From assembly GCA_029101005.1 (NCBI GenBank), contig JAQXQE010000027.1, positions 1-64,000 of the forward strand: 64,000 nucleotides of DNA, in the 5' to 3' direction. Shown in pieces: positions 43,949-53,508 of this stretch. The notes beneath the pieces are model-generated. The model had not been told where the DNA came from. It was given only the letters and a program-made list of their open reading frames with translations, and searched no databases. Source of the DNA: Bacillota bacterium (lineage in GTDB: Bacteria; Bacillota; Clostridia; Peptostreptococcales; Anaerovoracaceae). Made by a program: the position numbers and the translations under genes. Each line of letters opens with the position of its first letter. The stretch's first letter is position 1.

Positions 43949-46129
43949 ATGGCGATTAATATCATAGAGATGCTCGCGAAAGAGCTCGGAATAAGAGAAA
44001 CCCAGACGAGCAAGGCCGTAGAACTCATCGACGAGGGGAACACAATTCCTTTTATCTCCAGATACCGTAAGGATGCGACTGGAGGACTTACTGACGAGGT
44101 GCTGAGACAGCTCGATGACAGACTCAAATATCTGCGCAATCTCGAGGAACGTAAGGCTGAGGTAATCAGACTTATCGAGGAACAGGGCAAGCTCACAGAT
44201 GAGCTGCTTGAGGAGATCGGCAAGGCTGAGGTCCTGCAGAGGGTAGAGGATATCTATAAGCCTTACAAGAAGAAGAGGGCGACAAGAGCGTCTAAGGCGA
44301 AGGAGAGAGGACTCGAGCCACTCGCAATGCTCATTCTCGAGCAGGAGATCAAGGAAGGCAGTCCCGAGGATTATGCAAGGGATTATGTGAACCCTGAGAA
44401 GGACGTTGCGGATGAGGCGGCTGCACTTGCTGGTGCCTGCGATATCATCGCTGAGATTATCTCTGACGATGCTGATCTCACAGGAGAACTCAGAGACAGA
44501 ACAATGAGAACTGCTGTGCTTGAGACTAAGGCGATAGATGCAGAGGCAGAGTCTCCATACGAGATATACTACGATGCTAATGAGGGCATCTCAAAGATTC
44601 CTAATCACAGGATTCTCGCAATTAACAGAGGTGAGAAGGAGAAGTTCCTGAACGTTAAGCTCCTCACAGATAACGAGGCTATGGAGCGCCAGATTGCGAA
44701 GAAGTACATCACAAGTCGCAAGAGCATCTGGGTAGAGCTCATGGAGGCTACTATCGCAGATTCATATAAGAGACTCATCGCACCATCACTCGAGAGAGAG
44801 GCTAGGGCGGCTCTGACTGAGAGGGCTGAGGAAGAGGCTATTAAGATTTTCGGTGAGAACACAAGGAACCTCCTCATGGTTCAGCCAGTCAAGGGTGCGA
44901 GAATCATCAGCATTGACCCGGGATATAGAACCGGATGTAAGGTAGCCGTACTCGATGAGACAGGTAAGCTGCTCGAATACACAACTATTTTCCCTACTGC
45001 ACCTAGAAACGATGTTGTGGGAACTGAGAGAACTCTCGACAAGCTCGCAAGAAAGCACAATATCAACACTATCGTAATCGGTAACGGAACTGCTTCAAGA
45101 GAGACTGAGGAGATTGTTGCGGCTTGGATCAGAAAGAGTGGTCTTGAGCTCAAGTACACAATCGTTAACGAGGCGGGTGCTTCTGTATATTCAGCATCAA
45201 AGCTAGCAAGTGAGGAGTATCCTGATCTCGATGTAACAACAAGAGGCGCTATGTCGCTCGGAAGAAGACTGCAGGATCCGCTGGCTGAGCTCGTTAAGAT
45301 TGACCCTAAGAGCATAGGAGTAGGTCAGTACCAGCACGATATGAACCAGAGCAAGCTCGAGCATGCGCTCGGCAATGTGGTTGAGGACTGCGTTAACAAG
45401 GTCGGAGTTGACCTCAACACAGCGAGTCCATCACTGCTCTCATACATTGCTGGCATCAATATGGGAATTGCAAAGAACATCGTAGCTTACAGAGAAGAGA
45501 ATGGTGTATTTACAGATAGACGACAGCTCCTCAAGGTCGCTAAGCTCGGTCCTAAGGCTTACACTCAGTGCGCCGGCTTCCTCAGAATCGCAGACGGCAA
45601 GAACCCGCTCGACAACACTTCAGTTCACCCTGAGTCATACGATGCGGCTAAGAAGGTTCTAGATAAGGCTGGACTCAAGCTCGCAGAGCTGACAGGTGGA
45701 GTTTCGGATATCGAGCAGAAGCTTGCAGAGGCTATGGGAGGCAAACTCAGCATCAAGAATCTCGCTAATGAGCTCGAGGTTGGAGATATGACACTCAGAG
45801 ACATCATCGCCGAGATCAAGAAGCCAGCAAGAGACCCAAGAGAGGATGCACCAGCAGTAGTTTTCCGTAATGACGTAAGAAGCTTCGAAGACCTCAAGGA
45901 GGGCATGGAGCTCACAGGAACAGTCAGAAATGTTGTAGACTTCGGAGCTTTCGTAGACATCGGAGTTAAGCATGACGGACTCGTTCACATCTCACAGCTT
46001 GCGGACAAATTCATCAAGCACCCTATGGATGTGGTAGCTGTCGCAGACACTGTCAACGTTCGCATTATCTCAATTGACACTGCAAAGCAGAGAGTTGGAC
46101 TCACAATGAAGGGCGTGAAGCAGAAGTAA
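43949..46129 (+). CDS. tex: Tex-family RNA-binding protein
   Basis: A 726-residue nucleic-acid-binding protein implicated in transcription and RNA handling. In order: N-terminal Tex helices (EGNTIPFISRYRKDATGGLTD region), YqgF/RNase H-like fold (ISIDPGYRTGCKVAVLDE), helix-hairpin-helix repeats (VGVDLNTASPSLLSYIAGI) and a C-terminal S1 domain (GMELTGTVRNVVDFGAFVDI). Length is normal for Tex. AAGGAG lies upstream of the ATG. Confidence 0.94.
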   Translation: MAINIIEMLAKELGIRETQTSKAVELIDEGNTIPFISRYRKDATGGLTDEVLRQLDDRLKYLRNLEERKAEVIRLIEEQGKLTDELLEEIGKAEVLQRVEDIYKPYKKKRATRASKAKERGLEPLAMLILEQEIKEGSPEDYARDYVNPEKDVADEAAALAGACDIIAEIISDDADLTGELRDRTMRTAVLETKAIDAEAESPYEIYYDANEGISKIPNHRILAINRGEKEKFLNVKLLTDNEAMERQIAKKYITSRKSIWVELMEATIADSYKRLIAPSLEREARAALTERAEEEAIKIFGENTRNLLMVQPVKGARIISIDPGYRTGCKVAVLDETGKLLEYTTIFPTAPRNDVVGTERTLDKLARKHNINTIVIGNGTASRETEEIVAAWIRKSGLELKYTIVNEAGASVYSASKLASEEYPDLDVTTRGAMSLGRRLQDPLAELVKIDPKSIGVGQYQHDMNQSKLEHALGNVVEDCVNKVGVDLNTASPSLLSYIAGINMGIAKNIVAYREENGVFTDRRQLLKVAKLGPKAYTQCAGFLRIADGKNPLDNTSVHPESYDAAKKVLDKAGLKLAELTGGVSDIEQKLAEAMGGKLSIKNLANELEVGDMTLRDIIAEIKKPARDPREDAPAVVFRNDVRSFEDLKEGMELTGTVRNVVDFGAFVDIGVKHDGLVHISQLADKFIKHPMDVVAVADTVNVRIISIDTAKQRVGLTMKGVKQK

Positions 46130-46153
46130 TAGCGATATTTATGCATTAAACCT

Positions 46154-46181
46154 TTGTATTGGAGCTACTTTGTGGTATAAT
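46154..46181 (+). promoter_or_regulatory. Promoter of the 137-residue membrane protein gene
   Basis: TTGTAT (46154-46159), 16-bp spacer, TATAAT (46176-46181). Confidence 0.7.
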
Positions 46182-46248
46182 CCTATGGTAATTTTCGAAT
46201 CAATTAGCAAATTCAAATACATATACATAGAAAGAGGTTATATTAACT

Positions 46249-46662
46249 ATGGCAAAAGGTAAGCAGAGAGCACCAATGTACAACAGACAGTCTGCTGGAT
46301 ATCAGCAGAATCTCTACAAGCAGCAGATGAAGCTGAAGGACGTTAAGGTTCCTAAGCAGCCAGACTTCAAGAAGATCTCAAAGGTTTCAAGATGGGCTGG
46401 AATCGCTTGGTTCATCGTAGCAATTCTTCTTGCTGTATTCGTTAAGGCTTGGACACTTATTCCAATGGTTGTTATCGCAGCTGCATACATCGGCGGACTC
46501 GTATTCTATATGAGAGACTTCGAGAAGAAGTTCATCACAGCGTATAAGAAGATGGGAGTTCCTAAGGACACATTCATCAAGCAGCTTAAGAAGGGCGGCA
46601 CAGACGCTAAGTCAATCGCTAAGATCGACAAGAAGTGGGACAAGATCAAGGTCGAGGACTAA
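46249..46662 (+). CDS. Small basic membrane protein, unknown function
   Basis: A 137-residue protein with a Lys/Gln-rich cytoplasmic N-terminus (about 1-48), two membrane helices (WAGIAWFIVAILLAVFV; IPMVVIAAAYIGGLVFYM) and a Lys-rich C-terminus. It resembles no family I can name. Codon bias is strong, and it has its own promoter and terminator, so it is probably well expressed. Confidence 0.8.
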   Translation: MAKGKQRAPMYNRQSAGYQQNLYKQQMKLKDVKVPKQPDFKKISKVSRWAGIAWFIVAILLAVFVKAWTLIPMVVIAAAYIGGLVFYMRDFEKKFITAYKKMGVPKDTFIKQLKKGGTDAKSIAKIDKKWDKIKVED

Positions 46663-46674
46663 TTTGAAATGTCA

Positions 46675-46703
46675 AAATAACCAGCCGCAAGGCTGGTTAT
46701 TTT
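46675..46703 (+). terminator. Terminator of the small membrane protein gene
   Basis: AAATAACCAGCC-GCAA-GGCTGGTTATTT, 12-bp stem, with T run. Confidence 0.88.
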
Positions 46704-46724
46704 TGTATAACGAAAGGACACGCA

Positions 46725-48386
46725 ATGATTAAGATTAGACTTAAGATAGACGCAGCCAAAGACGAGTGGCTCGAACTCGAGCGACCAGCAGGCACCAGCC
46801 TCGTAGATCTCGAGGCGGAATTCAGAGATAAGCTCCCATACCGCGTTCTCCTTGCCAAGGTCAACAACAGATATCAGGAGATGTGGCAGCAGCTCGACGC
46901 TGATTCAACAGTCGAGTTCTATGACATCCGCTGCATCTGCGGTGAGAAGGTATACCAGTACAGCCTCATGATGATATACCTCAAGGCCGTACGCGATGTG
47001 CTCGGCGATGTCAACGTGACAATCGAGAATTCCCTGAACCAGGGATTCTTCTCCGCGATAAAAGGCGACACTGTCATAACTCAGTCCGAGCTCGAAGCTG
47101 TCGTTTCGAGGATGCGTGAGATTATCGACGCGGACATGCCGTTCGAGAGAAAGTTCTGCAAGCGCGAGGATGCTATCAATTTCATCCGCAAACACGAGAT
47201 TGACGAGAAGCTCCGCATGCTCGAGCAGACTGACCTTCATGAGGATATCGAGTACTATCAGCTCGATGACTATGTGAACTTCTTCTTCGGATATATGGTT
47301 CCATCAACTTCATATATTCAGCTCTTCGATCTGCGCAAGTACAGCAATGGCGTAATTCTGAGGTTCCCTAATAGCAGATGCCCAGACTCAGTACCTGAGT
47401 ACAGAGATGATGTGAAACTCTATGAAGTATTCTCACACCAGAAGAAGTGGCGTGCTAAGGCTGGTGTTCGTTACCTCGCTGATCTCAATGAGATTATCCG
47501 TGATGGCAGAGCGGACGAACTTATCCGAAAGAATGAAGAGATGCAGGAAGAGGCAATCACAGAGATTGCTGAGGGTATTCTCTCAGCTGGCAAGCGCATC
47601 ATCCTGATAGCAGGTCCATCATCATCGGGTAAGACTACATTTGCGAAGCGCCTCTGCGCTAAGCTAGCTGAGCATGGACCAGAGCCTCTCTATCTCGGAA
47701 CTGATGACTATTTCCACGAGAGACAAGATACACCACTCGGACCAGACGGTCAGCCTGACTTCGAGGGTCTTGGAGCAATCGACCTCGAACTCTTCAACAG
47801 GGATATGAATGCACTTCTCTCAGGCGAGAAGGTGGATATTCCAGAGTTCGATTTCGTCGAGGGTAAGAAAATCTTCGGTAAGCGCATCATAGGCGTCGAG
47901 CCCGATCAGAGAATTGTAATCGAGGGTATCCACTGCCTCAACGATGAGATGAGTTCAGAGATTCCGGCCGAGCTGAAGTACAAGATATACATCAGTCCGC
48001 TGACTAGACTCAGCATTGACCGTCACAACAGACTCTCAACATCTGATGCGAGAATGCTGAGAAGAATGGTTAGAGATGCGAGAACAAGGAATTACTCTGC
48101 AGCCAAGACACTTGCTGCGTGGCCAAAAGTAAGAGCCGGCGAAGAGAAGAATATTTTCCCTTACAGCAACAGCGCGGATGCAGTATTCAACACGAGCGTG
48201 AGCTACGAGACTGCGCTTCTTAAGAAATACGCGAAGCCACTGCTCGAGGCAATAACTCCTGATGAGCCAGAGTATGCCGAGGCGCTGAGAATGCTCTATT
48301 TCATCAAGTACTTCGATGTAATCGAGGACGACTCGGCGCTTCCTGACAACGCAATCCTAAGGGAGTTCGTCGGTCCTAGAAAATAA
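46725..48386 (+). CDS. Nucleoside kinase with N-terminal TGS/ThrRS-like domains
   Basis: A 553-residue fusion common in Firmicutes. Residues 1-65 form a TGS-like domain; about 70-250 resemble the second additional domain of threonyl-tRNA synthetase (ENSLNQGFFSAI, FERKFCKREDAINF); residues about 285-553 are a uridine kinase/phosphoribulokinase domain with P-loop IAGPSSSGKTTFAKRL and the LGTDDYFHERQDTPLGPDG substrate loop. Phosphorylation of uridine or a related nucleoside is likely; the role of the ThrRS-like part is unknown. Confidence 0.88.
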   Translation: MIKIRLKIDAAKDEWLELERPAGTSLVDLEAEFRDKLPYRVLLAKVNNRYQEMWQQLDADSTVEFYDIRCICGEKVYQYSLMMIYLKAVRDVLGDVNVTIENSLNQGFFSAIKGDTVITQSELEAVVSRMREIIDADMPFERKFCKREDAINFIRKHEIDEKLRMLEQTDLHEDIEYYQLDDYVNFFFGYMVPSTSYIQLFDLRKYSNGVILRFPNSRCPDSVPEYRDDVKLYEVFSHQKKWRAKAGVRYLADLNEIIRDGRADELIRKNEEMQEEAITEIAEGILSAGKRIILIAGPSSSGKTTFAKRLCAKLAEHGPEPLYLGTDDYFHERQDTPLGPDGQPDFEGLGAIDLELFNRDMNALLSGEKVDIPEFDFVEGKKIFGKRIIGVEPDQRIVIEGIHCLNDEMSSEIPAELKYKIYISPLTRLSIDRHNRLSTSDARMLRRMVRDARTRNYSAAKTLAAWPKVRAGEEKNIFPYSNSADAVFNTSVSYETALLKKYAKPLLEAITPDEPEYAEALRMLYFIKYFDVIEDDSALPDNAILREFVGPRK

Positions 48387-48399
48387 TAAGCAATATTTG

Positions 48400-48450
48400 A
48401 GAGAATTGTCTGATATTTGAGCTAACAATATGTAGACAATTCTCTTTTTG
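48400..48450 (+). terminator. Terminator with long loop before the SPFH gene
   Basis: AGAGAATTGTCT (48400-48411) pairs with AGACAATTCTCT (48434-48445), then TTTTTG. A TATAAT at 48458-48463 just after it is the likely -10 of the next gene. Confidence 0.7.
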
Positions 48451-48527
48451 TATATGATATAATACAAATGCAATCTATACGAAGATTCAAAATCTAATAT
48501 TTCAACATATATACGGAGGTATGAATT

Positions 48528-49718
48528 ATGGGCTTAATCAGAGCAGCAGCTGCAGCAGCAGGTACAACTCTCGCGGATCAGTGGTTAGAACTCTACGTTG
48601 CTGACTCACTCGACAATGACACTCTTATGGTAAGAGGTAGAGTGCAGAACAACAGAGCTTCTTCAAACAAGCACGGTAGCGACAACATCATCACTAACGG
48701 CTCAGGTCTTCTCGTTGCGGACGGACAGTGCGCAATCATCGTTGACCAGGGTGAGGTAGTTGAGGTGTGCGCTGAGCCAGGTTATTACACATATGACCAG
48801 TCTTCAGAGCCAACTATCTTCAAGGGTGACCTTGCTGATTCTGTTCAGGCTGCATTCGAGACAATGATGAAGCGTTTCACATATGGTGGAGACACTGGCA
48901 AGGATCAGAGAATCTACTACTTCAACACTAAGGAGATCCTCGACAACAAGTTCGGAACAGCAACACCAATTCCTTTCAGAGTTGTTGATGCAAGCATCGG
49001 ACTCGACATCGATGTTTCGTTCAGATGTGCTGGAGTATACTCACTCCACGTATGCGACCCAATCGTACTCTACAAGAATATTGCAGGCAATGTAGCTTCA
49101 GAGTACAGAGTATCAGACATGACAGATCAGCTGAGAGCAGAGTTCATCGGAGCTCTTCAGCCAGCAATTGCTAAGCTCTCAGACCTTGGTATCAGACCAA
49201 GCCAGATTCCTGCTCACGTATCAGAGCTCTGCTCATACATGAATGACGCTCTTGCTCCAAAGTGGAGAGCTCAGAGAGGAATCGAGATCGTTAACATCAC
49301 AATCAATTCAGCTACAATACCAGAGGCTGACGAGGAGCTCATCAAGAACGCTCAGAAGGCTAAGCTCAACGCAGATCCTGTTATGAGAGCAGCTCAGAAT
49401 GCAGCAGCTACACAGGACTCTATGAGAGCAGCAGCTTCAAACCAGAATGGTGCAGCAGGCGCATTCGTTGGAATGGGCATGGCTCAGAATGCTGGCGGAC
49501 AGATGCAGGGCGTATACGAGCAGGCTGCAGCTCAGGCGGCAGCAGCACAGCCAGCAGCTCAGGCAGGTTCATGGACTTGTTCATGCGGCACAGTTTGCAC
49601 AGGTAACTTCTGCCCATCATGCGGCGCTAAGAAGCCTTCAGCAGGTTTCTGCCCAGAGTGCGGAGCAGAGGTATCAGCAGGAGCTAAGTTCTGCCCTAAC
49701 TGCGGCAAGCAGCTCTAA
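48528..49718 (+). CDS. SPFH-domain protein with C-terminal zinc ribbons
   Basis: A 396-residue protein. About 20-290 is an SPFH/band-7-like domain of the YdjI group (VADGQCAIIVDQGEVVEVCAEPG; FRVVDASIGLDIDVSFRCAGVYS). A Gln/Ala-rich linker (about 295-345) follows, then two zinc ribbons (CSCGTVCTGNFCPSCG; CPECGAEVSAGAKFCPNCG). Such proteins assemble on membranes. It heads a cluster with another zinc-ribbon protein and a TPM-domain protein. GGAGG precedes the ATG. Confidence 0.85.
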   Translation: MGLIRAAAAAAGTTLADQWLELYVADSLDNDTLMVRGRVQNNRASSNKHGSDNIITNGSGLLVADGQCAIIVDQGEVVEVCAEPGYYTYDQSSEPTIFKGDLADSVQAAFETMMKRFTYGGDTGKDQRIYYFNTKEILDNKFGTATPIPFRVVDASIGLDIDVSFRCAGVYSLHVCDPIVLYKNIAGNVASEYRVSDMTDQLRAEFIGALQPAIAKLSDLGIRPSQIPAHVSELCSYMNDALAPKWRAQRGIEIVNITINSATIPEADEELIKNAQKAKLNADPVMRAAQNAAATQDSMRAAASNQNGAAGAFVGMGMAQNAGGQMQGVYEQAAAQAAAAQPAAQAGSWTCSCGTVCTGNFCPSCGAKKPSAGFCPECGAEVSAGAKFCPNCGKQL

Positions 49719-49763
49719 GTTATTGCAAAGGGAGGTTATATCCCTTATCTGGAGATATAGATT

Positions 49764-50846
49764 ATGGCAGATTTATTTGATTACAAATGTCCGAACTGCG
49801 GCAGCCCGCTTCAGTTCGACAGTGGTGTCCAGCAGCTCAAGTGTCCTTACTGCGGCTCTGAGATCGATGTTGAAGCGATGAACGACCAGGAGCTTCAGCT
49901 CGGAGTCAAAGAGGATAATCTTGCCTGGGAGGATATTGCCTGCAATACCTGGGAACCAGGTGAGACCGACGATATGGTTGTCTACTCCTGCAATAACTGC
50001 GGAGGAGAGATTGTTGTCGATCAGAGCACTGCGGCTACCAAGTGTCCGTACTGCGACAGCCCAGTTGTCATGAAAGGTAATTTCGAGGGCGATCTCAAGC
50101 CTGACTACGTCATTCCTTTCAAGATTAGCAAGGAACAGGCTAAGCAGCAGTATCTCAAGCATCTTGAGGGCAAGAAGTTCCTTCCAAAGATCTTCAAGGA
50201 TCGCAATCACATCGATGAGATGAAAGCACTCTACGTGCCTTTCTGGCTCTTCGACTGTGAGGCTGGCGCAGCTGTAAGATACGAGGCTGTCAGAACAACA
50301 GCCTGGAGCGATAACAGATACAATTACGTAAAGACTGACCACTACAGCGTAATTCGTGAGGGAAGCGTTGAATTCAGCCGCGTGCCTGTAGACGGCTCGC
50401 TTGCAATGCCTGACGAGCTCGTTCAGTCAGTTGAGCCTTACAACTTCGCGGAGGCAGTCGACTTCAAGACTGCCTACCTCGCTGGCTACCTGGCAGACAA
50501 GTATACTCTCAGCGTTCAGGACGCAGTCCAATACGCTAACAGCAGAGTCAAGTCCAGCACGGAGTGCGAGTTCCGCTCAACCGTACAGGGCTACGCGAGC
50601 GTTGTTCCTCGCGAGAGCTACGTCAACATCAAGAATGGCAAGAGCAAGTACGCGATGTATCCTCTCTGGGTACTCAATACAACATTCAACGGAGAACACT
50701 TCATCTTCTCTATTAATGGTCAGACGGGCAAAACGGCAGGAGACCTGCCGGTCGACAAGGGTGCGTACTGGCGCTACTTTGCAAAAATCACAGCTATTTC
50801 AACGGCTATCATTGCCGCTATCGAAGCGGTGATGTTCATACTGTAA
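49764..50846 (+). CDS. Zinc-ribbon membrane protein (YdjH-like)
   Basis: A 360-residue protein starting with two zinc ribbons (CPNCGSPLQFD...CPYCG and CNNCGGEIVVDQ...CPYCD), then a soluble domain with KPDYVIPFKISKEQAKQQY and a C-terminal membrane helix (AISTAIIAAIEAVMFIL). This family is found with SPFH and TPM genes. Role unknown, probably membrane maintenance. It ends 13 bp before the TPM gene. Confidence 0.8.
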   Translation: MADLFDYKCPNCGSPLQFDSGVQQLKCPYCGSEIDVEAMNDQELQLGVKEDNLAWEDIACNTWEPGETDDMVVYSCNNCGGEIVVDQSTAATKCPYCDSPVVMKGNFEGDLKPDYVIPFKISKEQAKQQYLKHLEGKKFLPKIFKDRNHIDEMKALYVPFWLFDCEAGAAVRYEAVRTTAWSDNRYNYVKTDHYSVIREGSVEFSRVPVDGSLAMPDELVQSVEPYNFAEAVDFKTAYLAGYLADKYTLSVQDAVQYANSRVKSSTECEFRSTVQGYASVVPRESYVNIKNGKSKYAMYPLWVLNTTFNGEHFIFSINGQTGKTAGDLPVDKGAYWRYFAKITAISTAIIAAIEAVMFIL

Positions 50847-50859
50847 AGGGGGTGCTGAT

Positions 50860-51687
50860 ATGAAACGACTAATTAGTATCCTCATTACATTGATGATGAC
50901 ATCCTGCATCATCTTCGCTACGGCTGGACTGGTGTGTGCTCAGAGCAATCCTGACAGGGTTGTCGACGGCGCGGGCATACTCTCGCAAGCTGAGCACGAC
51001 TGGCTCGAGGAAGATATCGCTGAATGGTGCGAGGCCAACCAGTTCGACATTGTCATCGTGACATGCTACAACAACATGAGCGAAGAGCAGCTCATGCAGT
51101 TCGCTGACGACTACTACGATTACAAGGGCTACGGCTACGGCGACAACCTCGACGGCTGTATCCTCGTTGTAGATATGGGTTCAAGAACCACCTGGATCAG
51201 CACCAGCGGCTACGGTATCGATGTTCTCACTGACTATGGCATCAGCAAGATGACTGACAGAATTTGCGACTACCTTGCAGATGAGGACTACTATTCGGCT
51301 TTCGACATGTGCTATTTCGAGCGAGTACAAGAGCTGTACGAAATGGCTGAGGCTGGCGAACCATATGATGTTCCTGGTCCAAAGGTTGGCGAGGCCGGTT
51401 TCTACGCTACTATCCTCGGAATTGGTTTCTTCCCAGGCTTGATAATTGCGGCAATTATGACTCGTGTTCAGAAGAGCAAGCACAAGACTATCAGACGCAA
51501 GACTGAGGCTCAGAGCTACGTAGTTCCGGGAAGTCTTACTCTGACAAGACGCCACGACAGATTCATGTACTCACATGTATCTAGAACTGAGAAGCCTAAG
51601 GACAATGACGGCGGTGGACGCGGCGGTTCTACAACTCACCGCAGTTCATCGGGCAGAGTTCACGGCGGTGGCGGCGGACACTTCTAA
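50860..51687 (+). CDS. TPM-domain membrane protein
   Basis: A 275-residue protein: signal peptide (1-27), extracytoplasmic TPM domain (VVDGAGILSQAEHDWLEEDI...GCILVVDMGSRTTWISTSGYG, about 30-150), membrane helix (about 172-195) and a basic tail ending in a Gly-rich stretch (GRVHGGGGGHF). TPM proteins are linked to membrane protein and photosystem repair. AAGGGGG lies upstream; cluster with the SPFH and zinc-ribbon genes. Confidence 0.85.
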   Translation: MKRLISILITLMMTSCIIFATAGLVCAQSNPDRVVDGAGILSQAEHDWLEEDIAEWCEANQFDIVIVTCYNNMSEEQLMQFADDYYDYKGYGYGDNLDGCILVVDMGSRTTWISTSGYGIDVLTDYGISKMTDRICDYLADEDYYSAFDMCYFERVQELYEMAEAGEPYDVPGPKVGEAGFYATILGIGFFPGLIIAAIMTRVQKSKHKTIRRKTEAQSYVVPGSLTLTRRHDRFMYSHVSRTEKPKDNDGGGRGGSTTHRSSSGRVHGGGGGHF

Positions 51688-51723
51688 GCTACTCGAAGCA
51701 GGAAGCCTATCGACTGACGAAAT

Positions 51724-51759
51724 AATCAGAGCGACATGTGTCGCTCTGATTTGTTTTTT
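51724..51759 (+). terminator. Terminator of the SPFH-TPM cluster
   Basis: AATCAGAGCGACA-TG-TGTCGCTCTGATT followed by TGTTTTTT. Confidence 0.88.
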
Positions 51760-51848
51760 GCAGAGAGTAAGAGTATAATCCTCTATATTGTGTTGCACCA
51801 AATGCGCACACCAACTGGATTGTCGTTGAGCGAATTGTGAGAGGTCAA

Positions 51849-52583
51849 ATGGCAAAGAAAAGTAACAAGAAAGTCCTGATCACAAATGGATCGGGTGCTA
51901 TAGGTGAAGAGGCTGTTAAAGCTTTCGCTTCAAGGGGAGCGCAGGTGGCGTTCTTCTACAATGATATGCAGAAGGAGGCGTTCGCGCTCAGCAACCGCAC
52001 TGGCGCACTGGCTGTGCGCTGTGACGTGTCAAACCCTGCATCGGTCAAGTCTGCGATGGAGACCTGCAAGCAGTTCTACCACGGAGAGCTTGACGTGCTC
52101 GTATGCAATGCGGGACTTCCTGATTACAATCTGGTGACTCAGATTGGTAGTGAGCGCTGGAATGAGGTAATCAATGTGAACCTCAACAGCGTGTACTACA
52201 CAATCAACGAGATCCTTCCTCAAATGATTGAGGCCAAGCAGGGCAATATCATAATCGTATCCTCGATGTGGGGGCAGGTTGGCGCTTCAAGCGAGGTCGC
52301 TTTCTCGACTGCCAAGGCTGGTCTCATCGGAATGACCAAGGCTCTCGCCAAGGAGCTCGGCCCATCGGGTATTCGCGTCAACTGCATCGCTCCTGGCAAC
52401 ATCAAAGATGACACTGCCATTGATGCCGATGAGGAGCTGACACGCGCATACATAAAGGGCACACCGCTCATGCGACTGGGCGACGCATCCGAAGTAGCAG
52501 CACTCATGGAATTCCTCGCATCAGATAGACTTGGTTTTATAACTGGACAGATCATCGGCGTTAACGGCGGAAGCGTAGTGTAG
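51849..52583 (+). CDS. SDR family protein lacking the catalytic tyrosine
   Basis: A 244-residue FabG-like short-chain dehydrogenase. The fold is complete: NGSGAIGEEAVKAFASRG (cofactor), CNAG, SSMWGQ (catalytic Ser), the Lys of FSTAK, and GQIIGVNGGSVV at the end. In the Y-x3-K motif the Tyr is Phe (TTC; EVAFSTAKAG), so normal reductase chemistry is not expected. The ATG at 51849 follows GAGAGGT. It precedes an acyl-ACP thioesterase gene by 68 bp, suggesting a lipid-related role. Confidence 0.85.
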   Translation: MAKKSNKKVLITNGSGAIGEEAVKAFASRGAQVAFFYNDMQKEAFALSNRTGALAVRCDVSNPASVKSAMETCKQFYHGELDVLVCNAGLPDYNLVTQIGSERWNEVINVNLNSVYYTINEILPQMIEAKQGNIIIVSSMWGQVGASSEVAFSTAKAGLIGMTKALAKELGPSGIRVNCIAPGNIKDDTAIDADEELTRAYIKGTPLMRLGDASEVAALMEFLASDRLGFITGQIIGVNGGSVV

Positions 52584-52651
52584 ACTGTTTGTTCGCTATG
52601 ACTTGATTGTCGTTGCGCGGAAAAAATGTTGGAGATAATGGAGGTGAGAGA

Positions 52652-53443
52652 ATGAAGTGTTCAACACAGTTTAGAATTGGAGCTATTCAGGGTCACAAGG
52701 GGATTGCACGACCTGGAGTAGTTGATGAATATATGCAGGAGATGGCTGGAATCCACTTCGGCCAGATGGGCAATGATGATGTAAAGATGCACGAGGAGGA
52801 TAAGCAGGCGTTCATAATCAGTAGAATGACAGTTGAGATGTACAAGGACATTCCAACTGAGAGCGTGATTGATGCATTTACTTGGGTCAGCGAGGGCAAG
52901 GCTGCCAACTTCCCAAGAAATTACGAGCTTCAGCTGGATGGCGAGGTTGCTGCTAGAGGTCTTGCGGCTTGGGCACTTGTGGATCTGGAGAAAGGTCGCC
53001 TAGTGAGATACAGCGATTCCGACTTCGGCAAGGGCATCGAGGAGGAGATGGTAGCACTTGGAATCCGCGAGAAGTTCAAGGTTCCTAAGGATGTGGAGTT
53101 CACTTATGTGGATGATATCAAGGTTCAGTACTGGCAGACTGATATCAATGAGCATATGAACAATGTAAGATATGTGGACCCGCTGTGGTGCGCAATTCCA
53201 AAGATCTCGAAGAGACGCACTAAGGCATTTGCAATCTACTACAAGCACGAGCTTGCATATGGCGACACTGCTAAGGTGATGGTTAGTCAGGCATATCCAT
53301 GCGATATCAAGTTCAATCCAGAACTCGAAGGTCTGATTGACAATAACTACAGTCCTGAGACAGATGAAATCTTCTATGTGAACATCGTAGGCGAAGACGG
53401 CATCAGAACACAGTCGATGTGGATTGTGAGCAAAGTTGAATAA
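52652..53443 (+). CDS. Acyl-ACP thioesterase
   Basis: A 263-residue double hot-dog protein that releases fatty acids from acyl carrier protein. The second domain has the active-site stretch DINEHMNNVRYVD with the Asp-x-Asn-x-His pattern of plant FatA/FatB and bacterial relatives. The ATG at 52652 has GGAGGTG upstream; an earlier start at 52607 has none. A terminator follows. No fab genes are adjacent except the Tyr-less SDR. Confidence 0.85.
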   Translation: MKCSTQFRIGAIQGHKGIARPGVVDEYMQEMAGIHFGQMGNDDVKMHEEDKQAFIISRMTVEMYKDIPTESVIDAFTWVSEGKAANFPRNYELQLDGEVAARGLAAWALVDLEKGRLVRYSDSDFGKGIEEEMVALGIREKFKVPKDVEFTYVDDIKVQYWQTDINEHMNNVRYVDPLWCAIPKISKRRTKAFAIYYKHELAYGDTAKVMVSQAYPCDIKFNPELEGLIDNNYSPETDEIFYVNIVGEDGIRTQSMWIVSKVE

Positions 53444-53461
53444 TTGAATAATGTGAAGAGG

Positions 53462-53488
53462 AAGGCACCCGCGCGCGGGTGCCTTTTT
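53462..53488 (+). terminator. Terminator before the dcw cluster
   Basis: AAGGCACCCGCG / CGCGGGTGCCTT with TTTTT after it. Confidence 0.88.
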
Positions 53489-53508
53489 GATTGGCAGTGG
53501 CAGTGTGG

